A stretch of DNA of 64,000 nucleotides from Unio delphinus (GCA_029339505.1 JAQISU010000003.1:22533001-22597000); one strand, 5' to 3'; shown: positions 10,216 through 20,422, numbered from the stretch's first letter. Made by a program: numbers and translations. Notes: a model not told the origin generated them from the sequence alone.

Positions 10216-11290
10216 ATGGTAGGTGAAGTCTCAAGAACTAAATTAGCACGCAAACGATTAGCTGCGATTACGAAATTTATTCCGATTCATGTTTCCGTTC
10301 GAAATAAGCTCCAAACGAGACAATAATTTCAAACCGATTTTACAACGGGAACCGAACAATTATTCAAACCAATAACCACTGCAACGGGGAAAGTCGTATC
10401 GATCACTTAAAAAGCCATACGGGAGATATTCCTGAGGAACAACGAGCCAGCTCTTCTTCCTGAACTTGATTAAATAGCAAAAAGATCGAAGCAAACAAAG
10501 GAATTTTTAAAAACACTTCCTGGTGATATAATAGCCGCTGAACGACTTCAGAGACAACGACTAGAACAGGAAGAAGAGGGTGATATTATTTCGGAAGAAG
10601 AGGGTGAGGAACAGCAACAAGATGGTGATATTATTGAAGCAAAAGAAGAATAGGGTGATATTATTGAAGAAAAGAAGACATTTCGAAAGAGAAAATACAT
10701 CCACCTAAAGAGATATTTACGAAAAAAGCGATGAATAAATTTAAAATTTCACGGATGATGAATTAGTTGATTTTACTGTTGAAAATTCTAAAAAGGAAAT
10801 ATGGGAAAAATATATTAAAGATGGAGCTGAAAACTATATAAAAAACTTTGACACCTGGTATAATAAAATATATTTGGCAAAATACGGTGGATGTAGAACC
10901 TCAAAAGATAGTAATAATTTTAATTCGCATAAACAAATGATTAAAGAAAAAAGGAGTGGTCAACCACCATCTGATCGAAAAGATGATGATGATACACAAG
11001 GTGCAACTGGTACAACTGGTTATAGTAGTAGGGAGGGATTTTCTCAGAGTGGAACTCAAAGGGGGGTTTCAGGTAGTGGTTAATTCGTTGTCCTAATAAT
11101 ATTCTCGGGGATATATCACGATTAGAAATTCTTGTAGGAGGGAAACGAGCTGGAAAAAACTCACCGGAAATAATTGATGAGGCCGCTGATATCTGCAGAT
11201 GACTAGCTGAGGGTGGTATCATGGATATTGGTGTATAACGATAGTTTATTGATGAGCTAGCAGACGGTTACCACAGTGATTAATTTGATG
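10216..11290 (+). pseudogene. Acidic coiled-coil structural-module protein, element A
   Basis: ATG at 10216 (MVGEVSRTKLARKRLAAITKF) opens the structural module. The middle part is rich in Glu, Gln and Lys with heptad-like spacing (about 10500-10730). A Gly/Ser/Thr-rich linker follows (11000-11083), and the end carries ILGDISRLEILVGGKRAG (about 11090-11150) and EAADICR. Homologous pieces occur in B (14785-15667) and C (40430-40857), so it is a conserved gene of this element family. The position suggests a minor virion or scaffold protein. I do not recognise a domain. Several stops and frame changes are present. Confidence 0.45.
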
Positions 11291-11328
11291 ACTTCGTCAT
11301 TCGATTAGCTAAATAGCATTTAAATAAG

Positions 11329-11790
11329 ATGATCATAGACTACAACCACAACAAACCAACCATGGTCTATGTAGTAAATTCACGACTTCCTGTTTATAGA
11401 GATTACTATGGAGATGGTCTCGGCAATACCAGTGCAGGGTTATTTGCAAGAATGGCTCCAAAAATAGCACCAATTGCAAAACAATTATCAATGAAAGCTA
11501 TTGATGTTATTCATGATAAGGGTATTAGCGCTGTTGGTGATGTTGCCGGGAGAGCATTTTCCGCAGCTAAAGAAAAACTACTAGCGTTAGTTCGGCGACG
11601 AAAGAAACCAACAATGACTTCGTTATTGGTGACTTCGTCACCGGTGATAAAATTAGCAAAATAATAAACAACGCAATGGATCAAAAATAGCATCACTGAG
11701 CGGCGCCCAGGATAATATTACTGCAAATATGATAGCGGGAAGTGGTTTGAAATATCGAGAGAGATCGCGATTTAGATTAAAAAATATATA
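11329..11790 (+). pseudogene. Small basic amphipathic structural protein, element A
   Basis: The leader ATTTAAATAAG is followed by ATG 11329 (MIIDYNHNKPTMVYVV). A motif LPVYRDYYGDGLGN precedes an alanine-rich amphipathic segment (FARMAPKIAPIAKQL) and an Arg/Lys cluster VRRRKKP. The frame stops at 11664, but the similarity to B (14783-14343) and C (40400-39896) continues in another frame to about 11790 (NNAMDQK, MIAGSGLK). Length, charge and place resemble small membrane-active or core proteins of adenovirus-like virions; that role is inferred. Confidence 0.45.
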
Positions 11791-11795
11791 ATAAT

Positions 11796-13339
11796 ATGTT
11801 TTTATCGGCTCCTGATACAGCGTTTGATATGGACGCCCCATTCCCCAAGAATGATTCTATACTCAATTATCAGTATTATACCTATCATGCAGTACAACAA
11901 AATAGTCGATCAAGAATTGAACTTCAAGTCCAGGATAACAGCAAATACTTTCTACCCTCTGAAGCGTTTATCAAAGTAGAAGGAGAAATTGTAACAGCTG
12001 CTGATACCCCTGCTGTACCAGCACCATATGACCTAAATGTCAAAATTGGCTTTGTCAATAATGGTATCATAGCGCTATTTAACAGCGCTAGATACATGAT
12101 TGATGGAAGAGAGATTGAATCTATAGAACATGATGTTGATATTGCCACAACAATGTATCATAGCGCTATTTAACAGCGCTAGATACATGATTGATGGAAG
12201 AGAGATTGAATCTATAGAACATGATGTTGATATTGCCACAACAATAGTGGGGTTAACAAAATACTCCGATGATTATACAAGATCAGCAGGCCCGTCTATG
12301 ATGTTCTCTAAGGATATTACTGATTACGCCGATCACAATAAGTATATTAAAGTAAGGACACCAAGAGATACTGCATCCGATCTACAACTAGTAGCTGATG
12401 GTGAACACGAAGATAGACCAGTTGCTGCTTTTGATATTGTAAAAAATGATAATACTCGTTACAACTTAGGGTTTGCATCACGCGTATCAATGTTGGAAGG
12501 ACAGCGGTGATTATTTTTATACGCGATTCCACTACATATAATTGGATACTGCATAAATGTTAGACAAGTTATCTATGGAGCGAAGCATACATTAGTAATC
12601 GTGCGAGGCGGCGACGATAATAATGCAATCTGGCAAGAAACAGGCCCTGATGGAGCTCTAATCGCTAATGGCAAGGTGGATATAACAAAACTATCACTGT
12701 GGATGCCGATAATGACTCCATCAATCACCGCAGAAAACAGATTACTATCATTTATGAGTACAGGCGGCAAATCATTACTAAGTTGGCTAACAACTACCAC
12801 GGATATGGTGGATAGTACTGTTAATGGTACATTTACTTGGCACCTGGCATAAAAACAAGGGATTTCTGTGCCGCGGCATATATTTATTGCGTTACAGGAT
12901 AAAACGCGATTAAATAACCAAACAGTCAACCATATGATATTTGATAAATTTGGTGTTAATGAAGTCTCGTTAAGGATAAACGGCCAACAGGAACCATTCG
13001 AGGATATTTGACTTAATTACGAACAAAACCAAATAGCACGCAATTATCATCGCTTGCTATCATTTATGGGACGCGATAATAATGTAGATACCGGTCTGCA
13101 AATATCACAATGGGATTTTAGAAAACTATATCCCATCTACTACTTTTCGTTGGAACATCTTGATTTAACCAGACAATCCGTCGTTCACATACACTTTCGA
13201 GCCCGTTTAAACGCTCCTCCTGTTGGTGGTTACAGAGCAGTTTCATTCATTCATTCTCAGTGACAAATCAATGCTACTCGAAGGTGTTGGTGGACGAATG
13301 AGGGTAGTTGATGCACCAGTAGAAAATATAAACAATTAG
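11796..13339 (+). pseudogene. Major capsid protein candidate, element A
   Basis: This is the longest structural gene, about 500 codons, starting at ATG 11796 (MFLSAPDTAFDMD). Recognisable blocks are SRSRIELQVQDNSKYFLP, the strand-rich MIDGREIESIEHD, LGFASRVSML, YPIYYFSLEHLDLTRQS and a final DAPVENINN near 13339. Order, size and beta-strand content fit the double jelly-roll capsid of Mavericks. Copies exist in C (39922-38503) and D (44978-44760). A 91-bp exact tandem duplication (12065-12246) shifts the frame, and other stops occur near 12510 and 12850, so it is non-functional. Confidence 0.6.
12065..12246 (+). repeat. 91-bp exact tandem duplication in the capsid gene
   Basis: Bases 12065-12155 (starting TATCATAGCGCTATTTAAC) are repeated at 12156-12246 with at most the last base differing. 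The period of 91 is not a multiple of three, so the copy causes a frameshift. The corresponding region of element C has one copy only. Confidence 0.85.
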
Positions 13340-13362
13340 ATCAATCTGTTATTAAATAAAAT

Positions 13363-13788
13363 GTCATAAACTCATGCTAGTGTCACGTTAACTCTTGAAA
13401 AAATTAAAAATTTGCAATCGGAATCAACTAATAAATGTGGAACTATGATATCGCTGAAGCACAATCATATGTCTGGTGGTCAGAATAAACTATCACTGAC
13501 AACTCGTCAGATAAAACACTTCAATGATGATATCAAAGATAAAAAAGGCGTTTAAGTCACTCTCTCTGCAGCTGTGATCAAAGACATGATAAAATCAGGT
13601 GGTATATTTCCACTTTTCGCTGCGTTACCAGCGTTGACTGCGACAGCGGCAGGGATGGCACTAAAGAAAGCTACCGGACAGGGATACAAAAAAAAAACGA
13701 TCAGGAAAGAGTCTAAGACTATCAGGAAATCCGTATTCATGGTACAGCGGAAAGGGTCTGAGACTAGGAACAGCTAACAATATCACCG
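13363..13788 (+). pseudogene. pVI/PX-like hydrophobic virion protein, element A
   Basis: The N-terminal part contains NQMSGG and LTTRQIKHF, repeated in C (38465-38235). It is followed by an Ala/Leu-rich hydrophobic helix (FPLFAALPALTATAAGMAL, 13605-13665) and a basic tail KKATGQGYKKK. Similar Maverick proteins have a small N-terminal domain, a membrane-active segment and a glycine-rich tail and are thought to act in virion entry or assembly. Frame changes near 13555 and 13690 break it. Confidence 0.5.
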
Positions 13789-14041
13789 ATGTCAAATTTT
13801 GATTTACTCGATGCTGCTAAAAAAAACTAGCGATACAAAACTTTAGAGATGTTTATATGAGAGATCAATTACCAAAACAACCAAACAACGCTGAAACAGG
13901 TATCATTAATCTCGATAACAGCACCGGACCTGGAACTCACTGGGTTGCATACGGGATTGATCCGCGTGTGATTGTTTATTTCGATTCATATGGATTAGCG
14001 CCGCTATAATAATCGAAGATGAAATATCCGAGATGTTAAAC
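13789..14041 (+). pseudogene. Adenain-like cysteine protease, N-terminal part, element A
   Basis: ATG 13789 begins MSNFDLLDAAKK, then a stop and frame change. The next frame shows GIINLDNSTGPGTHWVAYG and YFDSYGLAP, the His block and acidic block of the adenovirus-type (Ulp1-fold) maturation protease. A frameshift then follows and the similarity ends in ISEMLNL near 14041. The catalytic Cys segment is missing from this copy; the matching segment lies inverted at 14149-14330 in element B. The gene is therefore cut at the A/B junction. Confidence 0.7.
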
Positions 14042-14148
14042 CTTGTAAGTGTTCGATTATTTTTTTTACATCACCGGTTGCAGATATTTCCGTGGTGGGT
14101 TTTTTTCAGGCTTGATAGAGATCTACCCCAAATATCAATCATTAAACT
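14042..14148. other. Junction between element A and inverted element B
   Basis: About 107 bp with no recognisable gene connects two protease fragments that point toward each other. The region contains no clear terminal repeat, so the A/B contact looks like a rearrangement, not two complete ends meeting. Confidence 0.45.
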
Positions 14149-14330
14149 CTAAGATCTCTCTAAAAAGCGATTACTCGTATATTCGTGTACTGTTTTATGG
14201 GGTGGTTTTCCCGATGATGAAATAGCGTTGAGGACATTTAATACTTCTATGCCGCATATTGGTGGGTCATTCATTTTCTGTGTTGGTAGCGTGGAATACC
14301 AGATAGGAGTTTCTGAGCGGTTTATATAAC
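14149..14330 (-). pseudogene. Adenain-like protease, C-terminal part, element B
   Basis: Reading leftward, TQKMNDPPICGIEVLNVL has the Gln and Cys-Gly arrangement expected at the active-site cysteine of adenain-like proteases. It is joined in frame directly to the end of the small basic protein gene (GSGLKSRE), so the capsid, PX and protease N-terminal sequences between them have been deleted in B. The frame ends at 14149. Confidence 0.55.
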
Positions 14331-14783
14331 GCATAAATTCTCGCGATTTCAAGCCACTTCCCGCTATCATATTTACAGTAATATTATCCTTGCCGCTGTT
14401 CAGTGATGTTATTTTTTGATCCATTGCAATGTTTTTTATTTTACTTAATACTTGCATGCATAATTTCCGTAGATGGTAGTGGCCCTAGTGATTTTATCAC
14501 CTGTGACTTCGTTATTGGTTTCCTTCACCGCCTAACTAACGCTACTAGTTTTTCTTGCTTTCCCGGCAACATCACCAACAGCGCTAATACCCTTATCACG
14601 AATAACATCAATAGCTTTCATTGATAATTGTTTTGCGATTGGTGCTATTTTTGGAGCCATTCTTGCAAATAACCCTGCAATGGTATTACCGAGACCATCT
14701 CCATAGTAAGCTCTATAAACAGGCAATCGTGAGTTTACTACATAGACCATATATGGTTTTCTGTGGTTGTAGTATATGATCAT
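14331..14783 (-). pseudogene. Small basic amphipathic structural protein, element B
   Basis: Inverted homologue of 11329-11790: ATG 14783 (MIIYYNHRKPYMVYVV), LPVYRAYYGDGLGN, the alanine-rich MAPKIAPIAKQL segment, then a frame change near 14530 and the block MDQKITSLNSG...MIAGSGLK ending near 14343. Confidence 0.5.
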
Positions 14784-14784
14784 C

Positions 14785-15667
14785 TTATTTAAATGCTATT
14801 TATCTAATCGTAAAATTGCTAGCAATTTTCGTCGTAAACGATTTCAGTGATTTAATCACTATGGCAACCGTTGACGGTGAAACCGTCCACTAGCTCATCA
14901 ATAAACTCTCGATATACATCAATATCCATGATACCACCCTCAAATAGTCATCTGCAGATATCAGCTGCCTCATTAATTACTTCCGATGAGTTATTTCCGG
15001 CTCGTTTCCCTCCTATGAGAACTTCTAATCGTGATATATCCCCAAGAATATTACTAGGACAACTAACTAAACCACTACCTGATACGCTTGGAGTTCCACT
15101 CTGAGAAAATCCCTTCCCACTACTACTTTAGTTAATTCATCATCCGTGTAATCTTTAAATTTATTTATCACTTCTTTCGGAAATATCGCTTGAGATGTGT
15201 ATTCCCTCCTCTTTTTCGAAAATTTTCCCTTTTTTTCTTCAACAGTATCACCCTGTTGTTTTTCAATATCACACTCTTCTTCTTGTCCAAGTGGTTCTTG
15301 TTCTAGTCGTTTTTGTTCTTGTTCTTGTTGTTCTTGAAGTTGTACAGCGGTTACTATATCACCAGGAAGTGTTTTTAAAGATTTCTTTGCTTGCTTGGAT
15401 GTCTTTGCTATTTTTTCAAGTACAGGAAGAAGAGGTGCTTCTTTTCTTTTTCCTTCCTCAGGAATATCTCCCCATATGGCTCTTTCAGTGGTCTTTAGTT
15501 GCTGTAGTAATAGGTTTGAATAGCTTTTGAGTGTCTGCAGCAAAGTCCGTTTGAAGGCTTTGTCTCGTTTAGAGCATATTTCGAACGGAGTCACGACCTG
15601 GAATAAACTTCTTAATCGCATCTAATCCTTGTCGAGCTAATTTTGTTGTCAGTGTTTCACCCACCAT
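14785..15667 (-). pseudogene. Acidic coiled-coil structural-module protein, element B
   Basis: Inverted homologue of 10216-11290, better preserved in the middle. A frame of 184 codons (15621-15067) carries the Gln/Glu-rich segment QLQEQQEQEQKRLEQEPL, a likely coiled coil, and the block KFKDYTDDELTK. The original start is the ATG at 15667; a stop separates it from the long frame. The Gly/Ser linker and the ILGDISRLEVLIGGKRAG block follow at about 15060-15000 in another frame. Confidence 0.5.
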
Positions 15668-16001
15668 TATAAATTAATGTACGATCTAAATGTAGTGTCT
15701 TTGTCACCGTGAAAAAAATCAACCGAAATTCTTTTGTGTGTTATACTTCCGCGTAGTGACGAAGTCACCAGTGACAAAGTCACCATTGATTAAATTACCG
15801 TGCAAAAGAATCGTCTATAGAGTTGTTTTATAGGTGAGTAAGCGCATAGAATTCTGTTTTAGGTGAGTAAGTGCAACATACCTATCTGTTTCATACCTTG
15901 TATTATTCATGTATGTATGATGTGTGTTTACATTGTTGAGGTAATCAAAGGGGATTTTCAAAGGGGATTTTCATTTTAGCGGATAATCTCTCTTATTGTT
16001 T
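15668..16001. other. Non-coding block of element B
   Basis: No gene is seen. Two copies of TAGGTGAGTAAG[CT]GCA lie at about 15833-15880, matching (inverted) the motif near 10070 in A. An 11-bp palindrome TGACGAAGTCA is at 15757-15767. Confidence 0.4.
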
Positions 16002-16311
16002 TCAGCTTCGAATTAATTGTGCGTTTGATTTTATATTGCTGCCCCGAATCTTTTTTTTTTCGACAACAGTGAATAATGGGACGAACTTATTGATGTCGTT
16101 ACAGAATACAAGGGAGTCATTAATGGCGTGCTGAATTCGTTTGATGAAAGAGTACGATTTTGGTAACACATATTTATTACTTTGAGCATTATATTCAATA
16201 TCTTGAAAATCAGAAAGAATTTGATCACAATTTAATTTATCTGACAATTGAATTCCTTGACTTTTCAAATTTAAAATTTCAGTTATGATCTCATTGATAT
16301 TTTCAGAATTC

Positions 16312-16313
<2 letters not shown>
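16002..16313 (-). CDS. Unidentified 103-residue protein, element B
   Basis: An intact frame opens with ATG 16313 (MNSENINEIITEILNLKSQG) next to an (AT)n tract and closes at 16002. It is hydrophilic and helix-rich, with no membrane segment or motif I recognise. It sits between the structural genes and the polymerase of B, where element A has its zinc-ribbon and HNH genes, and has no counterpart there. It could be an element-borne accessory gene or a chance frame. Confidence 0.35.
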
Positions 16314-16349
<36 letters not shown>

Positions 16350-16767
16350 TATATTTCTAATATATTTTTCAAAACAAAAAAAAACAATAGGCTATGATGA
16401 GCGATTATCATTCACTGGGTCACTTATTTGGCCTTTATGTCTTTCATAGGGTTCTTTTTCTTTTGAGATCTTTTTCTCTTTGAGAGATTTTTTCTCTTTG
16501 AGAAATTTTTCTCTCTTCTTTCTCTGTTTTTCTTTTCAGATTTTTTCTGTTTGAGATTTCTGTCATCTTTTTCTTTTTGACCCTATGACCGTTTCTCTTA
16601 ACCGATAGTTCATTCTGAACTATTCTGTGGGGTTACCCTAGTGTGTGACACAGAGATTTTGCATCCATGCTATTGTTTATTTTGGGGGCGCCATTGTTGT
16701 TGTACACCTCCCCCCAAGAATTAATTTCCTGGGGTGCAAAATCACACCGTCATGTATTTGACGTGTG
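16314..16767. repeat. (AT)n tract and pyrimidine-rich degenerate repeat
   Basis: An (AT)n tract (about 16314-16350) is followed at 16440-16580 by degenerate units of the type TTTTTCTCTTTGAGA. The rest up to 16767 has no gene and no match to element A, whose polymerase similarity in B starts only at about 16768. Confidence 0.55.
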
Positions 16768-17472
16768 GTATCATTTGAACTGGCTAAAGGACTTTATCCG
16801 TGTTGTTATGTTTGGTTTGGTAGACACATCTCTGGAAAACACTGGATGCCAATTGTGTTATTACGGTATATGATTGATTCTAAAATGCTGATATCGCTGA
16901 TTGTCAGTGAAACAATTATATCATCTCGAGCGCAGACTGAAGTCTGGTTACCACAACCCGATAGTCTAGATAGTATAATCAGCGAAGGCAAAAAAAAATT
17001 CCCTGATCTCAACGAAGAATATATCTTGAAATGGTCCAAGGAAATCTTTGAAGTTAGAAATAAGCACGCGAAAGATTGCGGTAGAAGAATAATTGGTAAA
17101 TTCACACAAAGTGGAAAATACAACCATAAACGATACTCTTCGCGGTTGATTATAGATGACGCTGAATACAATTTTATAATCGCAAATGTGACATCTAGGA
17201 GTATATACCTCGATAGTAAAGACGCTTTCTTGTCCGATAGAACCAAATTGGGTACAATTGTTACTTACACAGATGGAGAAAATCCTCAATATACGTACTT
17301 AAGGTCGCCTCTGCTGGCTTATGCTTCTATTAATTTACTTTCGATGATAAATAGATATCCGGACACCGCAGTTAGAGTAGCCACTGATTTATTTTATATA
17401 GACATAAAACATAAAGAAGCAGTGGCTGAATTCACTAATTCAGACAAGAAGTTGGGGATCATGGAGAATTAA
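16768..17472 (+). pseudogene. Family B DNA polymerase, C-terminal part, element B
   Basis: Homologous to the 3' half of the element A polymerase, and better preserved. A single frame of 235 codons ends at 17472 and includes WMPIVLLRYMIDSKMLI, KYNHKRYSSRLIIDD and the motif C region VRVATDLFYID. Motif C reads ATDL rather than the ATDS of element A, a change at a position normally serine. Motif A and everything upstream is missing, so the fragment cannot be an active polymerase. A short break separates it from the helicase frame. Confidence 0.72.
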
Positions 17473-17482
17473 AAAGGATATA

Positions 17483-18035
17483 ATGCGTGATTACTCCAAA
17501 TTAGCACATGTTACAATTGAAAACAATTACTTGAAAAATAATCAGATATCAGAACTATCTAATGCACCGTCGTGTTCCGATCCAATATGTAGACATAAAA
17601 CCAGTTACTTAAACGGCTGTGGTGGGTCAGGAAAGACGACTCGTGCGATTGAATTATTTCGAGGGAAATCAAACATGATTGTGCTAACACCAACATACAG
17701 CCTTGCAAGAGAGATGAAACAGCGAGGAATTAATGCTTGCACTTATCATAGTTTCTTTCGATGGAAAGGTGATGAATGGACTCCTGATCGAATGGGCGAG
17801 AAATTTATTCATGAGGTCGTGATTTTGGATGAGATGTGCACGGTGTCGTTAGATGTATTACAAAGGTTGCTAGCTAATACAAAAGTGATAAAGTGTGGCG
17901 ATCATTGTCAACCACCACCATTTGTCGGTTTGTCTCCACATGATTGGCTAAAGAATTTTGTAGACTATTATGAAGACATTATTACTGATCATAGAGCACT
18001 TTATGAACAATTACTGGAATTTTGTCCCGAGTCGT
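17483..18035 (+). pseudogene. SF1 helicase, N-terminal part, element B
   Basis: The frame starts right after the polymerase piece. Residues 45-52 GCGGSGKT form Walker A, residues 113-117 include VILDE (Walker B), and residues 138-147 CGDHCQPPPF form the third conserved motif; THAT-like linker residues TYHSFFRWKG lie between. Similarity to element A ends at about 18015, where a 106-bp inverted repeat starts, so the C-terminal half is lost. The final few residues to the stop at 18035 come from the repeat. Confidence 0.75.
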
Positions 18036-18120
18036 GAGAAGGAACTTGTTTGATATGGCTTTTCCAGTCATGTCTGGTTAATTAATAAGATAACTACCAC
18101 TTACTTAAAAACCTAAACTT
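18015..18120. repeat. Left arm of 106-bp inverted repeat
   Basis: This arm is the reverse complement of 19066-19171 with one mismatch in 106 bases. It begins exactly where the helicase similarity of element B ends. The arms enclose 945 bp holding a terminal repeat and a fibre-like gene end. Confidence 0.85.
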
Positions 18121-18173
18121 AATGTTGTTTAGCCCTTGTACAGCCTAACGTAGTATTTGAAATTAAGGTCATT

Positions 18174-18440
18174 AGCAGCAGAGAGGGTGAACAGACCGAA
18201 ACCATTTCAAGCAAACCGAAACTATTTCAAACAAAGTCCTAAAGGATTTCAAGCAGAGAGGATGAACAGACCGAAACTATTTCAGACAAACCGAAACTTT
18301 TTCAAACAAAATCCTAAAAGATTTCCAACGGAAACCAATTCAGGCAGACAAAAAAAAAGAGAAATGGTTTCGGTTTGTCACGCTATTGAGACTCTGTCTC
18401 CAGACAGACCCGGCACTGATGGCGTTGTGTAGACAAATTG
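18174..18440. repeat. Terminal repeat with 75-bp internal duplication
   Basis: Second copy of the element terminal repeat (see 2623-2814), same orientation. It is 75 bp longer because the unit starting AGCAGAGAGG is present twice (18177 and 18252). Next to it on the right is the 3' end of a leftward fibre-like gene, so this is best read as the right end of an element in inverted orientation. Confidence 0.6.
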
Positions 18441-18880
18441 TTATGGTAAAACTCTTTGAGATTTCACAAACAGACTAATTTGTAAATCCTCACCTCGTAA
18501 ATCAATTAGATTATTGGACTGGTCAGTAAGTTTAAAATTAATTCTCGTAATGAATCATTATGACATCGCATATACACTGGATTAGTTGGATCCTCAATAA
18601 TTAGAAACCCTGGAGGAGCTGTTGGTGCAAATGAATATAAAATATATCCCTGATGGGCTTGATTTGATCTTTCGAGATTTATTTGATAGCTTCCTTCGAT
18701 AGCATCACAAACTAGATTTATTGCAATCACCGAGGATATATTGACGTTTTGAGGAGCGATATGCCTACCACTCCCGTCTGGGTCGTTATAATGTTTGAGG
18801 ATGGTTGTTGCGGCGAGTATTTGTAGGACGTATTCATCGAGGAGATGGTTTTTTATTTTTTTAATTGGTATACATTATAT
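18441..18880 (-). pseudogene. Fibre-like attachment protein, C-terminal part
   Basis: A leftward frame without ATG covers 18880-18506 (LLDEYVLQILAATTILKHY, later ILYSFAPTAPPGFLIIEDP). After a frameshift near 18520 the sequence continues with IDLRGEDLQISLFVKS and stops close to 18441. A Pro/Gly-rich turn followed by a DLRGE-type block resembles the end of the putative fibre or attachment protein found at the edge of Maverick/adintovirus genomes; that is recognition by pattern only. The adjacent terminal repeat supports an end-of-element position. Its N-terminal counterpart may be the gene in C and D. Confidence 0.42.
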
Positions 18881-19065
18881 AATCAAATTATCACTGATAT
18901 GGAAGCATTTAATTTATGGATTATTCAAAAAGTCTTAATTGCTGTTAATCTTAAATCAAGAACAGAATTTGCAAAACTATATAATATACGCGTAGAGAAT
19001 ATTTTAGCATTTAACCTTCCCGAGTATAATGTATACCAATTAAAAAAAAAAAAAACGAAAAAAAA

Positions 19066-19171
19066 AAGTTTAGGTTTTTAAGTAAGTGGTAGTTATCTTA
19101 TTAATTAACCAGACATGACTGGAAAAGCCATATCAAGCAAGTTCCTTCTCACGACTCGGGACAAAATTCCA
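19066..19171. repeat. Right arm of 106-bp inverted repeat
   Basis: Reverse complement of 18015-18120 with one difference. A poly-A-rich stretch (19040-19067) precedes it. After 19171 the sequence does not resume the helicase gene, so the arms are not the ends of a simple insertion into that gene. Confidence 0.85.
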
Positions 19172-20422
19172 ATGACCTTCTGTATTTATTACATACCTCC
19201 TGAATTACTGTTTCTAAGTAATTTTAGCAGTATGAATAAAATTCAAAACAAAATGGGATTTATAACAGTTCGGTTCCTTCTGCGTCACAATTTACGTCAT
19301 TTCGGATACAAAGAGAAGGACTCACGGTACTAATGATATGGAACAATTCTGAATTGTCTAGAAATGGGCGAACATACAATAGAGTATATACTGGTTTGAT
19401 GGCCCATAACTGGTTAATAATGTAAAGTAAAAGATCAGTAAAAATATATTTTTGAGAGCTCATCCTATTCACAACTGAAAGAATATACACACGATTCTAT
19501 TTACGCCATTTTAGTATTATTTGACGAACTTGGCTTATGAATATCCAATAATGAAAGTAGTACCTTATTCATTAGTTGCAGATAGAATAATACATGTTTC
19601 ATTAATACGCAGATCAAAAAACTGTCCTCGTCATATCAATTTCTCCAAACAGAAACTAGCACCAAGGATGTCTTTGCACTGACAAATATAGGTCTGTTCA
19701 GGAGCACCCATACATTTTCAGTTATCGAATTTTGAATATCATATTTTTACTATGGGAGTTGAATTAGTACGTGAGTCTAGACATGTCAGCGAAAGTAGTG
19801 TTGGAAAGAAACATGACTATGATGGGTTTGGTTATTCGTCTCGGACGGATTATATGTTAAACATAAAATGTCGACATTGTCTAATTGCAAGTTTGTCTCC
19901 TTCCGCATTAGTAGCTTATTATATTGTTAGCAATGGTGGAAAATCACATCACAAGTTTTTTTCTCGACTGGATGGAAATATCAAGGATGTTTTTATTGGT
20001 CAATGCTGTGTCGTGTGGGCTGAATATGATATAGTGTGTCGTTTCATAACGAAATAATGTATGGTTACATTGTATAGGATATTCAATCACACATACTATA
20101 AAATAGATGATATTTTATGATTTCAAAGCAATGAATGTAATCAAATAGGAAAGTCGATAATACAATTTTTTATAAATGGGTCTGGTTTATCAAACGTGCG
20201 TACTGATGAGGACAGAGTGTCTTCAGTTACTTCAGTATGTGAAAACGTTCTTCTGAATTTAAGAGGGACACAAACACTAAACAACTTCAAGTCAATGATT
20301 GTAATTAGCATAGACATCGTGTATAAAGGACAAAGTTTATGTTGAAAAATTACTAATGAGGCACGATGTTCTCTGCAAAAGGTCGATATTATGTCAAGAA
20401 TGAAAGAAAGTTCAGACAGTTA
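19172..20422. other. No supported gene
   Basis: AT-rich DNA. A 101-codon frame at 19752-20057 (plus) is open and contains CRHC and CCVVW, but I see no family, splice site or conserved context to support it. Confidence 0.3.

Noticed and set aside
16806..17289. Two long minus-strand frames over the element B polymerase
   Set aside because: They are antisense to the well-supported polymerase frame and have no motifs.
18015..19171. Simple transposon insertion into the helicase gene, with the 106-bp arms as its terminal repeats
   Set aside because: The helicase sequence does not resume after the right arm, so a clean insertion is not supported; another rearrangement is needed.
19752..20057. 101-codon plus-strand frame as a gene
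   Set aside because: No recognised motif, no splice signals, and no conservation within the window.
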